Origin: CBDDCX01 sp965226925
GTDB lineage: Bacteria > Gemmatimonadota > Gemmatimonadetes > Longimicrobiales > Gaopeijiaceae
Length of the DNA: 64,000 nucleotides
NCBI GenBank assembly: GCA_965226925.1
Contig: CBDDEN010000011.1
Coordinates: forward strand, 682,001-746,000
Direction: 5' to 3'
How positions within the stretch are numbered: position 1 is the stretch's first letter; each line of letters opens with the position of its first letter. The translations under genes were made by a program, and so were the position numbers. Positions 26,804 through 35,416 of this stretch are shown here, piece by piece. The notes beneath the pieces are model-generated. The model searched no databases. It was not told the DNA's origin and saw nothing but the letters and a program-made list of their open reading frames with translations.

Positions 26804-28933
26804 ATGTCCGTAAGCGACGTTCGGCTCCGGGTCGCCGACATGGATTGCTCGAGCTGCTTGAAGAAGATCCAGGCGCGGCTCGAGAAGATCGACGGCGTGG
26901 TCGCCGTGGACGGGAGTCCGGTCGCGCGCACGCTGAGCATCACGTTCGAAGGAGACCGCGTCGACGCCGGACGCCTGCGGGAGGAGGTCGGGCGCCTCGG
27001 ATATGCCGCGCACCCTCTCGACGGCGACGGCGAGCGCTCCCCGACGACCTGGGCCAGCACGCGTGCGAAGATCACCTACGCTGCCGTCTTCCTCTTCGCC
27101 ACGGGACTGATCCTGCGGTTCTCCGGGACCACGCCGACGCTGGTCGAGCACCCGCTCCACGACGTTCACGTCGACGATCTCTTCTTCGTGTTCGCCGCCT
27201 TGGTCGGTGGTCTGAACTTCTTCGCCAAGGGATGGCGCTCGGCGAAGGTGCTGTCTCTGGACATGAGCTTTCTCATGACCATCGCCATCCTGGGCGCGGT
27301 TGCGGTCGGCGAGTACCTGGAGGCAGGCGCCATCGCCTTTCTGTTCTCGATCGCCGAGCTCTTGGAGCGCTTCTCCGTCGATCGCGCACGCGCTTCGGTC
27401 GAGGCCCTCATCGACCTGGCCCCGGCGAGCGCCCGCGTACTGGTAGACGGCGACGAAATCGTGGTCCCCGCCGATAGCCTGGTCGTCGGCGACCTCGTGA
27501 TCGTGCGCCCCGGCGAGCAGATTCCGACCGACGGGAGAGTGGAGAGCGGTGTCGCCGCGGTCGACCAGTCCGCCATCACCGGTGAATCCATGCCGGTCCA
27601 GCGCTCGGTGGGAGACGAGGTCTTCGCGGGCTCGGTCAACCAGGACGGAGCGCTACGGATAAGGGTCGACCGGGAGGCGGGCAGGAGCACGCTGGCGCGA
27701 ATCATCCAGCTGGTCGAGGAAGCGGAAGCAGGCAAGACCAAGAGCGAGCGTTTCGTCGATACATTCGCTCGATACTACACCCCCGTGGTCACCGTCGGAG
27801 CCGTGCTCGTCGCGTTCGGCCCCCCCCTGATCGCCGGAGCCCCGTTCGCGCTCTGGTTCATCCGCGGGCTCACGCTGCTGGTCATCGCCTGTCCTTGTGC
27901 ACTGGTCATCTCCACCCCCGTGGCCGTTGTGAGCGGCGTCACGGCGGCAGCGCGGAGGGGAGTCCTCATCAAGGGTGGCACGTACCTCGAAGCGGCGGGG
28001 CGGGTCCGCGTGGTGGCGTTCGACAAGACCGGGACCCTGACCCACGGGCATCCCGAAGTGGTCGATCTTCGGCCCGCGCCAGGTGTGCAGGAGTCGGAGC
28101 TGCTGGAGCGCGCCTTCGCGGTCGAGGCGGGGTCCGAGCACCCGATTGGGGCGTCGATCCGGCGCGCCGTGAAGGAACGCGGGCTGGCCGAGAACGGGTG
28201 GGTGGTAACGGACTTTCAGACGATCCCCGGCAAAGGTGCCCGCGCGCTCCTCGACGATGAGGAGTACTGGGTGGGACGGCCCGAGCTATTCGGCCAGATG
28301 GGGGAGAGTGCCAGGGTCGGCGAGCTCAGGTCGCGGGGCCGGACGGTCGTCGGTGTCGGCCGAACCGATCGCTTCCTCGGTTGGATCGCGCTGGGGGACG
28401 GAGCCCGAGACGAGTCGACGTCAGCCGTCTTGCACCTTCGAGACGTGGGTATCGAGCACGTGGTCATGCTCACGGGAGACAACCAGGAGACCGCCGACGC
28501 CGTTGGGCGGAAGCTCGGTATGGACAGGGTCTACGCGGGCCTGCTACCCGAAGACAAGGTGAACGTCGTCCGCGCTCTCGAAGCCGAGTTGGGATCGGTA
28601 GCTATGGTCGGAGACGGGATCAACGATGCACCCGCGTTGGCCGCGGCCACCGTCGGAATCGCAATGGGAGCGGCGGGAAGCGATACCGCGCTGGAGGCCG
28701 CCGATATCGCCCTCATGGGGGACGATCTGGAGACTCTGCCCTACCTGATCGACCTCTCCCAGCGCGCCAATCGGGTGATCCGGCAGAACGTGGGCGCGGC
28801 CCTCCTGGTCAAGGGCGTGCTCGCCGTGGGCGTGCCGATGGGATGGGTCTCCCTCGTGCTGGCCGTCGTCGTGGGCGACCTGGGGGTGTCCCTGGCCGTC
28901 ACCGCCAACGCGCTCAGGTTGGGCCGTCGGTAG
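26804..28933 (+). CDS. P1B-type heavy-metal transporting ATPase (ZntA/CadA-like)
   Basis: 709 residues. An N-terminal HMA domain has the metal pair MDCSSC (Cys15, Cys18). The membrane CPC motif is in ACPCALVISTP, the phosphorylated aspartate in DKTGTLTHG, the SEHP loop in GSEHPIGAS and the hinge in VGDGINDAPAL. The last helix (GDLGVSLAVTANALRLGR) has the aspartate typical of the Zn/Cd/Pb subgroup. It exports divalent metal from the cytoplasm. Its position opposite the iron regulator, sharing the palindrome region, raises the possibility that it handles Fe or Mn, or protects against zinc during iron uptake (inference). Confidence 0.88.
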   Translation: MSVSDVRLRVADMDCSSCLKKIQARLEKIDGVVAVDGSPVARTLSITFEGDRVDAGRLREEVGRLGYAAHPLDGDGERSPTTWASTRAKITYAAVFLFATGLILRFSGTTPTLVEHPLHDVHVDDLFFVFAALVGGLNFFAKGWRSAKVLSLDMSFLMTIAILGAVAVGEYLEAGAIAFLFSIAELLERFSVDRARASVEALIDLAPASARVLVDGDEIVVPADSLVVGDLVIVRPGEQIPTDGRVESGVAAVDQSAITGESMPVQRSVGDEVFAGSVNQDGALRIRVDREAGRSTLARIIQLVEEAEAGKTKSERFVDTFARYYTPVVTVGAVLVAFGPPLIAGAPFALWFIRGLTLLVIACPCALVISTPVAVVSGVTAAARRGVLIKGGTYLEAAGRVRVVAFDKTGTLTHGHPEVVDLRPAPGVQESELLERAFAVEAGSEHPIGASIRRAVKERGLAENGWVVTDFQTIPGKGARALLDDEEYWVGRPELFGQMGESARVGELRSRGRTVVGVGRTDRFLGWIALGDGARDESTSAVLHLRDVGIEHVVMLTGDNQETADAVGRKLGMDRVYAGLLPEDKVNVVRALEAELGSVAMVGDGINDAPALAAATVGIAMGAAGSDTALEAADIALMGDDLETLPYLIDLSQRANRVIRQNVGAALLVKGVLAVGVPMGWVSLVLAVVVGDLGVSLAVTANALRLGRR

Positions 28934-28960
28934 CAGGGACAGCCTCCGGATCCGGCCCGG

Positions 28961-30160
28961 TCAGCGGGCCCCGGCTCTCCCCCGGGTCCGAGGTGCTTCG
29001 TATCTGACTCCGCGGGTCGAACCGCGGAACCGGCCCTGGTCTCCGCGGTCTCTACCGACGAGGGAGACCGTGTACAACTCGACCGCGCCGGGTCGAACGT
29101 CGATCTGGAGTGTCCTCGTCTCCGGTCCTTTGAGGCCCTGATAGGACAGTTGGATCTCGTTGGGCCCCGAGGGCAGGCGCATTCGCGCCAGAAGGAGTTC
29201 CGCGGGAAGGCCGGACCAACTGCGAGTGTCGGCGCGCTCCGTCGCGCTCGCCACCGTGCGGGCCGCGACCCGAGCCGCGAGGCCTCCCAAGGCGCCTCCA
29301 GCCTGGGTGCCCGTCCGTTCGCTCTTGAGGACCGCGGCCTCCTTGAGGAGGGCGCGCGCGATCATCCGGAGTAGCATGGACGTCTTGCGCTCCTCGAAGT
29401 CCCGCAGCGCGATGGCCGACAGATCCTCGATCAACACCGGCGTCTGACTCACCCCGCCTCCCCCCACCACCGTGATCCCAGTGGCGCGTCGGGCGTCCAG
29501 CTCGTACGTCGGCCATGCCATCGTGATGAGTTCCATCCCGACCGCGCTCAGGGCTGCACTGGTAAAGGTCACGCCGTCTTCGTGGGCCTGCACGTAGTCC
29601 TGGCCCTTGCCACTCAACTCGCTCATCACGATGACCGTGCGAAGCAGAACACGCGCGGACGCCTCCACCGCAGAGGACGCGCTGCCCGCCAGGACCGAGT
29701 CCCGCTCCGACCTCAAGATCGGCATGAAGAGCTTCTGTTGCTTCTTGTGGGCGATGAATCCGTTTTCGATGACCAGCAGGACGTCACCCGAATCGGTCGG
29801 CCGCGCGGACTCGCGAGCCTCGTCCGTGCGACCGCCGAGGAACTGGTCCTTCGTCTGCTCGGCGACCTCGTCCAGCCCCACGGCCGAAGCGATCCTGACC
29901 AGGTCGACCGCCAAGGGGCGGGGTGCCCGCACCCCGTAGCGGACCTCGTAGTCCTGGTACGCCTCCAGCGACTGACGCAAAGAGACGATCGCGGCGTTCT
30001 CGTCGCGCTCGCTCCACTGGAGCATCCCTGCCATGTATTGAACCGCCGCGTCGCCTGCGAAGCTCCTCCCGGGGTTGTCGTTCGTGTAGCGCCTCAGGAG
30101 GGCATTCACCTTGCGAGCCTCGACGAGTGCGTCCTCGGCATCGGAACCTGTCAACGACAA
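28961..30160 (-). pseudogene. COG3014-like exported protein, 5' end removed at the IS3 element
   Basis: 399 residues. It begins abruptly in a TPR-like stretch (DAEDALVEARKVNALLRRY) typical of the middle of COG3014 proteins, with GDVLLVIENGFIAHKKQ and a later domain ending in a strand-rich tail. The signal peptide and first repeats are missing, and the frame begins (TTG) exactly at the left end of the IS element at 30161. Within the IS the frame meets stops at once. The function of the family is unknown; it is usually a periplasmic lipoprotein. Confidence 0.65.
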
Positions 30161-30181
30161 TGGGACACTCTACGGGATTAA

Positions 30182-31189
30182 TTAAAGAGCAATTTCCTGT
30201 GTGGAGAGGGGTGTGGTGGGAGGATTGATCCAGACGGCCTCCGGGAGCGGTTTGGGTTTGGGAACGCCTCTGACGAAGCGTTCGGGATGGGTGGTCCATG
30301 CCGTGTTGAGCACGGTTGTCCTGCGGGCGATAACGTTGTCGGCGCGCCCGAAGTGCACTTGTTCGGGGGTCAGCATCGAGATGCCCCCGTGCCTGTGCTC
30401 GGCATTGTACCAACGGAAGAACGATCGACAGAAGGTCTTGGCCTGGCCCTGGTCTCCGAACCGTCCGGGAAACGAGGGATGGTACTTCAAGGTCTTGAAC
30501 TGAGCCTCGGAGAACGGATTGTCATCCGAGACCTGAGGCCGGCTCAACGAGCGGGTCACGCCGAGGTCAGCGAGAAGTTGAGCGGTGCATTGGCTCGTCA
30601 TTGGAGCTCCCCGATCCGAGTGCAGGGTCAGGACCCGGGGCTGGACGCCATGCTTCAGGCAGCTCTGCTGGATCAACCGGCCGGCCAGGGCCGAGTTCTC
30701 CCGGTCCGCCACCATCCAGCCCACGACGTAGCGGCTGTAGATGTCCAGGATCACGTACAGGTAGTAGTAGCTCCACTTCTTCGGCCCCAGCAGCCGCGTG
30801 ATGTCCCAGGACCACACCTGGTTCGGCGCCGTGGCCATCAACTCGGGCTTCTTGTACTCGGGATGGGTGCGCTGCGCCCGGCGTTCCTGAACCGGCACCT
30901 CGGAGGCCAGAACACGATACATCGTGCGTTCGCTGCACAGGTAGACCTCTTCGTCGAGCAGCGTGGCCACCACCTCGGCGGGTGAGCGGTCCACGAACCG
31001 CTCCGAACACAGCGTGTCGAAGACCTCGCCTCGTTCCGTCTCGCTCAATGCCCGGGCGGGCGTCGGGCGGGGCTGCCGTTGCCCGGTCGATGGGCCTCGA
31101 CGACGGTACAACGTCGATCGGCAGACCTCGAGGGCCGCGCACGCCGGTTTTACACCGACGTGCTTAGCCAGCTCATCGGCCGCCTTCAA
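30182..31189 (-). CDS. IS3-family transposase orfB (DDE integrase domain)
   Basis: 335 residues. An N-terminal helix-turn-helix (VKPACAALEVCRSTLYRRR) precedes an rve domain with the catalytic Asp in VWSWDITRLLG, Asp in LTLHSDRGAPM and Glu in NPFSEAQFKTLKYHPSFP. All catalytic residues are present, so it may be active. The start ATG overlaps the orfA stop (ATGA), unlike the programmed -1 slip of many IS3 elements. Confidence 0.92.
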   Translation of the reverse strand: MKAADELAKHVGVKPACAALEVCRSTLYRRRGPSTGQRQPRPTPARALSETERGEVFDTLCSERFVDRSPAEVVATLLDEEVYLCSERTMYRVLASEVPVQERRAQRTHPEYKKPELMATAPNQVWSWDITRLLGPKKWSYYYLYVILDIYSRYVVGWMVADRENSALAGRLIQQSCLKHGVQPRVLTLHSDRGAPMTSQCTAQLLADLGVTRSLSRPQVSDDNPFSEAQFKTLKYHPSFPGRFGDQGQAKTFCRSFFRWYNAEHRHGGISMLTPEQVHFGRADNVIARRTTVLNTAWTTHPERFVRGVPKPKPLPEAVWINPPTTPLSTQEIAL

Positions 31190-31635
31190 GAGTTCGTCCC
31201 GTCGTCGAGGCTTATCCCCAGCAGCCCCGCAACTTTTCCCTGCACGTCGATGATCAGGTGTGCCTTCCTGAGCTCATCCTCGAGCCGAGCATTGCGGCGC
31301 TCCAGCTTGCGTACCTTCTCATCCAGAGGATTTCGCTCCGGCTTGCGGCCGCGTTTCTTCGACAGGGCCTTCAGCGACCCGCTATGCGCCGCCTTGCGCC
31401 ACGTCGTCAGGTGCGACGAGTACAGGCCCTCGCGCCGCAGGAGCTGGCCCACCTCGCCGGGCTCGGTGCACCGGTCCGCTTCTTCGACGATCCGCAGCTT
31501 GTACGACGGACTGAACCGCCGGCGTAGCGGCCTATCTACTACCTCCGGGTCCGCAGGAGCTGCCGCGCTTCGCTTGGCCCCCCCGGTTCGAGGGGCACTA
31601 CCATTCTCTTCCATTCTCTCTCGCAGTCCCAACAT
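31186..31635 (-). CDS. IS3-family orfA (DNA-binding subunit)
   Basis: 149 residues. It has a helix-turn-helix (RRFSPSYKLRIVEEADRCTE, LLRREGLYSSHLTTWRKA) and a leucine-zipper-like coiled coil (DEKVRKLERRNARLEDELRKAHLI), as expected for IS3 orfA, which binds the element ends. It overlaps orfB by four bases. Confidence 0.9.
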   Translation of the reverse strand: MLGLRERMEENGSAPRTGGAKRSAAAPADPEVVDRPLRRRFSPSYKLRIVEEADRCTEPGEVGQLLRREGLYSSHLTTWRKAAHSGSLKALSKKRGRKPERNPLDEKVRKLERRNARLEDELRKAHLIIDVQGKVAGLLGISLDDGTNS

Positions 31636-31686
31636 GTTCGTTTTCTCTGCCTTCGCCCTACTCTAATTCTTTGCGTGCTCTGTGTC

Positions 31687-33237
31687 TCACGTACGTTGGC
31701 AGAGAGGGCGGGGCTCGTCGTGCAGCTTCGCCGCGGCCATCTCGGTCGCCGACAACTCCCCGAACGGATGCTCGCCCGTCAGCATTTCGAAGGAGATCAC
31801 TCCCAGGCTGTAGATGTCCGAGCGTTCGGTCACCCCGTCGCCGGCGAGCTGCTCGGGAGCGGCATAACGCGGGTGGCTCAGCAGCTCGCCCGTCTCGGTA
31901 AGTCGCTCCGGCGTCTCCGCGCCGGTCGCCAACGTCGCGGCGATTCCGAAGTCCGTGAGGGCTATCCGGCCCGTGTCGTCTTCGACGAGCACGTTGTCCG
32001 GTCGGACGTCCCGGTGGACGATGCGCTTCGCGTGGGCTCCGGCGAGTCCCTTGGCGAGGCCGAGGACCACACGTCTGACGTCGTCCTCGCCGATTCGGCT
32101 GCTCGAGGCCCGCCAGTCGGCCAGGCTCGTACCCTTGATCCACTCCATCACGAGGAACGGCAAATCGTTCGGTAGGACCCCGGTGCGGAAGACCGTGGCG
32201 ACATTGGGATCCGAGAGCCCTGCAGCCGCCTGGGCTTCACGAACGAACCTCTGCCTGGCCGTCTCGGTCTCGGCGTGAGCGGGTCGCAGCACCTTGATGG
32301 CCACCAGCCGGCGGAGGCTCAACTCGCGGGCGAGGTAGATCTCTGCCATCGCCCCTTCGCCGATCTTGCGAACGATGTCGAACTCCCCGGCCAAGGCCGC
32401 CTCCAGCAGTCCCCGCATGCCTCGATCGGATCTCACCGCCTCCGGTTCGGTGCCCTCGACTCCCCCGGAAGTCGAGACGCTCGGTGCATCGGACCCCGAT
32501 TCCGTGCCGAGGCGCTTGGCTCCGAGCACTGCCTCGTCCCCAGCCCGAATCTGCTCGATCAGGCGGCAGGTCTCGTCCAGAGGAGCGACCTCCAGCTCCC
32601 GACGGAGTGTTCGCTCGAACTCGTCGAACTGACTCAGCGCCTCGGAGCGGCGTCCGGCGTCTGCGAGCAGCTTGACGAGGGCGTGCTGCGCCTCGTCGTC
32701 GAGGGGATCACAGTCGACCCACGAATAGGCCGTATCGAGCGCTCCCTCGAGGTCCCCTCGCCCGAGACGGTGCGCCAGCTCGGCGCGCTGCGCGTTTCGT
32801 CGTATGCGGTCGATCGCAGAACGTCTCCGATCCACCCACTTCTGGAAGTCGCCCGAGTCGACGAGATAGATGCCGTCGAGGAACGGTCCGTGGTAGAGTC
32901 TCAGTGCCTCCCCGTACCTCTCCGACTCGACCGCCTCGGCGAAGTGCTCGGCGTCGGATTCCACGTCGCCGGTGCGGAGCACCTCTCCCGCCGACTCGAT
33001 CCAGTCCTCACCGAGGTCCTTACGCAACTCGTAGAGCGTCTGGCTCAGGGAATGGCGCGCCTTCTCGGGAGAGCTCTCGGGCCAGACCATCCCCATCGCG
33101 GCGTCACGCGTGGTCTCACCCTCCAGGGCGACGTATACCAGGAGCGCGCACCGGGTCCCACGGACCGAGTATGACTTCAACTCCTCGGATCCGCGAAGCA
33201 CCTGGAGTCTGCCCAATGTGTTGAGGCGAACGGTCAT
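31687..33237 (-). CDS. BTAD (SARP-like) domain fused to Ser/Thr protein kinase, C-terminally truncated by IS3
   Basis: 516 residues. About residues 1-90 form a winged-helix SARP-type domain (LNTLGRLQVLRGSEEL, ALLVYVALEGETTR), about 95-245 the BTAD helical repeats, and from about 290 a protein kinase: GEGAMAEIYLA glycine loop, VAIKVL lysine, HRDVRPDN (Arg in place of the usual Lys in the catalytic loop), DFG, and APEQ. The kinase fold is cut in its C-lobe after EPRPLCQRT; the stop codon is the TGA that begins the IS end. The architecture is common in Gemmatimonadota. It probably cannot fold fully. Confidence 0.8.
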   Translation of the reverse strand: MTVRLNTLGRLQVLRGSEELKSYSVRGTRCALLVYVALEGETTRDAAMGMVWPESSPEKARHSLSQTLYELRKDLGEDWIESAGEVLRTGDVESDAEHFAEAVESERYGEALRLYHGPFLDGIYLVDSGDFQKWVDRRRSAIDRIRRNAQRAELAHRLGRGDLEGALDTAYSWVDCDPLDDEAQHALVKLLADAGRRSEALSQFDEFERTLRRELEVAPLDETCRLIEQIRAGDEAVLGAKRLGTESGSDAPSVSTSGGVEGTEPEAVRSDRGMRGLLEAALAGEFDIVRKIGEGAMAEIYLARELSLRRLVAIKVLRPAHAETETARQRFVREAQAAAGLSDPNVATVFRTGVLPNDLPFLVMEWIKGTSLADWRASSSRIGEDDVRRVVLGLAKGLAGAHAKRIVHRDVRPDNVLVEDDTGRIALTDFGIAATLATGAETPERLTETGELLSHPRYAAPEQLAGDGVTERSDIYSLGVISFEMLTGEHPFGELSATEMAAAKLHDEPRPLCQRT

Positions 33238-33680
33238 GGCAGAGGTCCTTCAAACCTGGTCGGAGCGCTAACCCGCGGGGGAGAGACGGCAGGGTTCCAG
33301 ACTCCGACAGTGCTTGATCATTGTCCGACCCGGCCCCGAAACGCAAGCATCTCGTATCGGTGAGCGCACCCGAATCATCCATCCCTCAGGGAAGTCTCGT
33401 AGCCCATCCTCGGCACCGCCCAAGCCAGAGACGGGGCCCTGACTCGCGTTTTCAAGTCTGTACGTATCAACCTCTTACAGATCCGCCCGCACCCCTGGAC
33501 GGAGATGCATGACGGCTCCGTGTCTCACGGGAACGCCCCCATCCACGGCTCCCTTCGCCCTGGCAGGGTCCTCGCGACGACCCCTTCTGACGCACGTCTG
33601 ATCCGGGTCTGACGGCCCCCGCCTAGCCTCCTTCACACACAACGAGTGCCCCCCGGGGCGCGTAACGAAGGAGGTGTGCG
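33238..33680 (+). other. Intergenic region without a recognisable gene
   Basis: About 440 bases upstream of the minus-strand kinase and of the plus-strand small gene. No frame here carries family-like sequence. Promoters for both sides must lie here; none is distinct. A ribosome site (AAGGAGG) sits at its right edge before the ATG at 33681. Confidence 0.4.
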
Positions 33681-33983
33681 ATGAGTGTCTCAAGCTCCAC
33701 CGCAGAGCCAGGGCGGTCGCGGCTCTCCACAACCATGCGCGGATTCTCCGCGCGGGTGGATCAGCGTGCCCACCGGGCGACCGACTGGCTCGGTGGGAAT
33801 CGTCAACAGCGACTCAGGTCGCCGAGCAAGGAGGATTCCATGGATCGGGAAGCGAAGAAAGCGGACAAGAAGGAGTCGAAGGCCGTGATTTTCCTGGAGG
33901 TGACGGGTGTCATCGTCGCCTACATCGCCATCATCGCCTCCCTGGCGTATCCCGTTGTGACGGCCGCCAGCGGGGGGGCGTGA
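33681..33983 (+). CDS. Small membrane protein with two possible starts
   Basis: 100 residues from ATG 33681, or 47 from the in-frame ATG at 33840. Both starts have strong ribosome sites: AAGGAGG before the first, and AAGGAGG at 33828-33834, five bases before the second. The first 53 residues are basic and polar; the last 47 consist of a charged start (DREAKKADKKESK) and one hydrophobic helix (FLEVTGVIVAYIAIIASLAYPVV). I do not recognise a family. The short form looks like a typical single-pass small protein and may be the main product. Confidence 0.5.
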   Translation: MSVSSSTAEPGRSRLSTTMRGFSARVDQRAHRATDWLGGNRQQRLRSPSKEDSMDREAKKADKKESKAVIFLEVTGVIVAYIAIIASLAYPVVTAASGGA

Positions 33984-34002
33984 TCGCAGATTCATTGGCT
34001 CT

Positions 34003-34041
34003 CCGCCCGGGACCGGGGCGTCGCGCGTCGGTCCCGGGCGG
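34003..34041 (+). terminator. GC-rich hairpin after the small membrane protein gene
   Basis: CCGCCCGGGACCG (34003-34015) pairs perfectly with CGGTCCCGGGCGG (34029-34041) around a 13-base loop, 19 bases after the stop at 33983. There is no following T-run, so it would be a weak or factor-assisted terminator, or an mRNA-stabilising hairpin. Confidence 0.45.
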
Positions 34042-34106
34042 GAGGCCCCGACCAGGGGTCACCATCACACTCGTAGTCCGCTTCAAATCGGCTCCCGCCG
34101 GCCCGG

Positions 34107-35378
34107 TCAGTTCGGCGCCCGGCCCGGGCTAGTCATCAGCGCACCCAGATCGGGTTCGTGAAGATCCAGGGAAGCTCTCCGAGCCTCAGCTCGACGTAGA
34201 TCTCCAGACGATACGCTCCTAGTCATCAGCGCACCCAGATCGGGTTCGTGAAGATCCAGGGAAGCTCTCCGAGCCTCAGCTCGACGTAGATCTCCAGACG
34301 ATAGGCTCCGACAGAACGCCGGAGTCCCCCGCCCCTCCGACACGACCGACCCATCATGATAGAGCCTCACGATCGTCGGCGCCGAAATGTCGGGAACGGA
34401 CGCAGTGATGCGGAGTTGTCCCGCCTTCCAACCGATCTCGCCACCAAACGTCGCCGACTCGTCGCCGCTCACGGCTGTGGCGGAAAAGCCCGAAGCGTCG
34501 GCAATGCCGTCCAGAGCACAGAAGCTGCGTCCGAAGCGCAGCGCATCCGTCACGAGGGCCGCATCGTGGGCGGCGTCTCCGTTGGGCTCCGTTTCCAGGA
34601 GCACATGCTGGCGGGCAAGGCTGAAGAGATCCCTATAGGCGGGAAACGGAAGCGAAAATTCGGCAGTCACGGGCACTTTCGAGTGCGCGTCCACCGAGCA
34701 GACGCCAGCCACTCGGTGGCCCTCCGATAGCAGGCGATCCCAGCGCCCGAGTGACGCGGTAGGGCGATCGACGAGCTCGAGCATGGCCGAGACCGGCTCC
34801 GCCGGGAGCAGCAGCAGCGCCTTTGGCCAATCACCCAGGCCGTCGTCTCGTAGCTCCGTGTCCCAGTTCCAGATCTCGAGCGCATCGAATCCTGCGGGAT
34901 CCCAGTCCCTCCAGGGCTCGCCCGGGCCCTCCGGATGGGCCACGATGCGAAGGCCGGCACCCGCCGGGACCGAGGAGCCGAACGGTAGACCCCGCTCCTC
35001 CGCCTCGGCGCGGCGCGCTCGTCTCTCCACCGGATCGTCGCCACCGATGACCAGAATATGTCCGGAAGGCACTCGGGCCTCTTCGCCAAGCACCATCAAC
35101 CGCCCGTCGATGTAGGTGGATGCGGGCATCGCCCAGACGTTGTGGTCCGTAACGGTTACGAAGTCGAGCCCGGTCACCCGTGCCGCCGCCGCCACCTCTT
35201 CGAGGGTCCCACCACCGTCCGAGGCGACGGTGTGAACGTGGATGGCACCGACCCACTCGTGCTCACCACGAGCGGACGGCCCCTCCAGAGGAAGGCGAGT
35301 CGCAACGGACACCACGGCGATGGCGATGAACGCCAACAACGCGGTCACCAGCACGATCCTGAGCAACCGGGTCAGCAT
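34107..35378 (-). CDS. PHP-domain metal-dependent hydrolase, C-terminus frameshifted
   Basis: An N-terminal membrane helix (LLRIVLVTALLAFIAIAVV) is followed by a PHP domain: GAIHVHTVASDGGG, VTVTDHN, GEEARV, RIVAHPEGPG and SVDAHS supply the metal ligands. It is likely an exported phosphoesterase. The family C-terminus GAYRLEIYVELRLGELPW... is present in another frame and stops at 34228-34226, so one base is off around 34309-34318. The frame as read instead runs through a 90-bp tandem repeat and gives an artificial tail with two copies of SGDLRRAEARRASLDLHEPD. The active domain is not affected. Confidence 0.75.
   Translation of the reverse strand: MLTRLLRIVLVTALLAFIAIAVVSVATRLPLEGPSARGEHEWVGAIHVHTVASDGGGTLEEVAAAARVTGLDFVTVTDHNVWAMPASTYIDGRLMVLGEEARVPSGHILVIGGDDPVERRARRAEAEERGLPFGSSVPAGAGLRIVAHPEGPGEPWRDWDPAGFDALEIWNWDTELRDDGLGDWPKALLLLPAEPVSAMLELVDRPTASLGRWDRLLSEGHRVAGVCSVDAHSKVPVTAEFSLPFPAYRDLFSLARQHVLLETEPNGDAAHDAALVTDALRFGRSFCALDGIADASGFSATAVSGDESATFGGEIGWKAGQLRITASVPDISAPTIVRLYHDGSVVSEGRGTPAFCRSLSSGDLRRAEARRASLDLHEPDLGALMTRSVSSGDLRRAEARRASLDLHEPDLGALMTSPGRAPN
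34129..34308. repeat. 90-bp tandem direct duplication
   Basis: Two adjacent copies (34129-34218 and 34219-34308) differ at one base, ATACGCTC against ATAGGCTC. The unit covers the native 3' end and stop of the PHP gene, so the extra copy lies downstream of the original stop. Near-identity suggests a recent slippage or unequal exchange, or an assembly duplication. Confidence 0.92.
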
Positions 35379-35416
35379 GACCGGTCAGTGCTTGGAAAGA
35401 TCACGACCAACCGATA

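Larger units (their letters stand above)
30161..31689. mobile_element. IS3-family insertion sequence
   Basis: 1529 bp between short inverted ends: TGGGACAC at 30161-30168 and, on the other strand, TGAGACAC from 31689. Beyond eight bases the ends match only loosely, so the exact limits are inferred from the ends and from where the flanking genes stop. It encodes orfA and orfB, both on the minus strand. The flanks (CAA to the left, CGT to the right) show no target duplication. Both neighbours are truncated, consistent with an adjacent deletion or recombination. Confidence 0.8.

Noticed and set aside
33321..33512. Short frames in the 33.2-33.7 kb intergenic region
   Set aside because: No ribosome site, no family-like sequence and biased composition; treated as non-coding.
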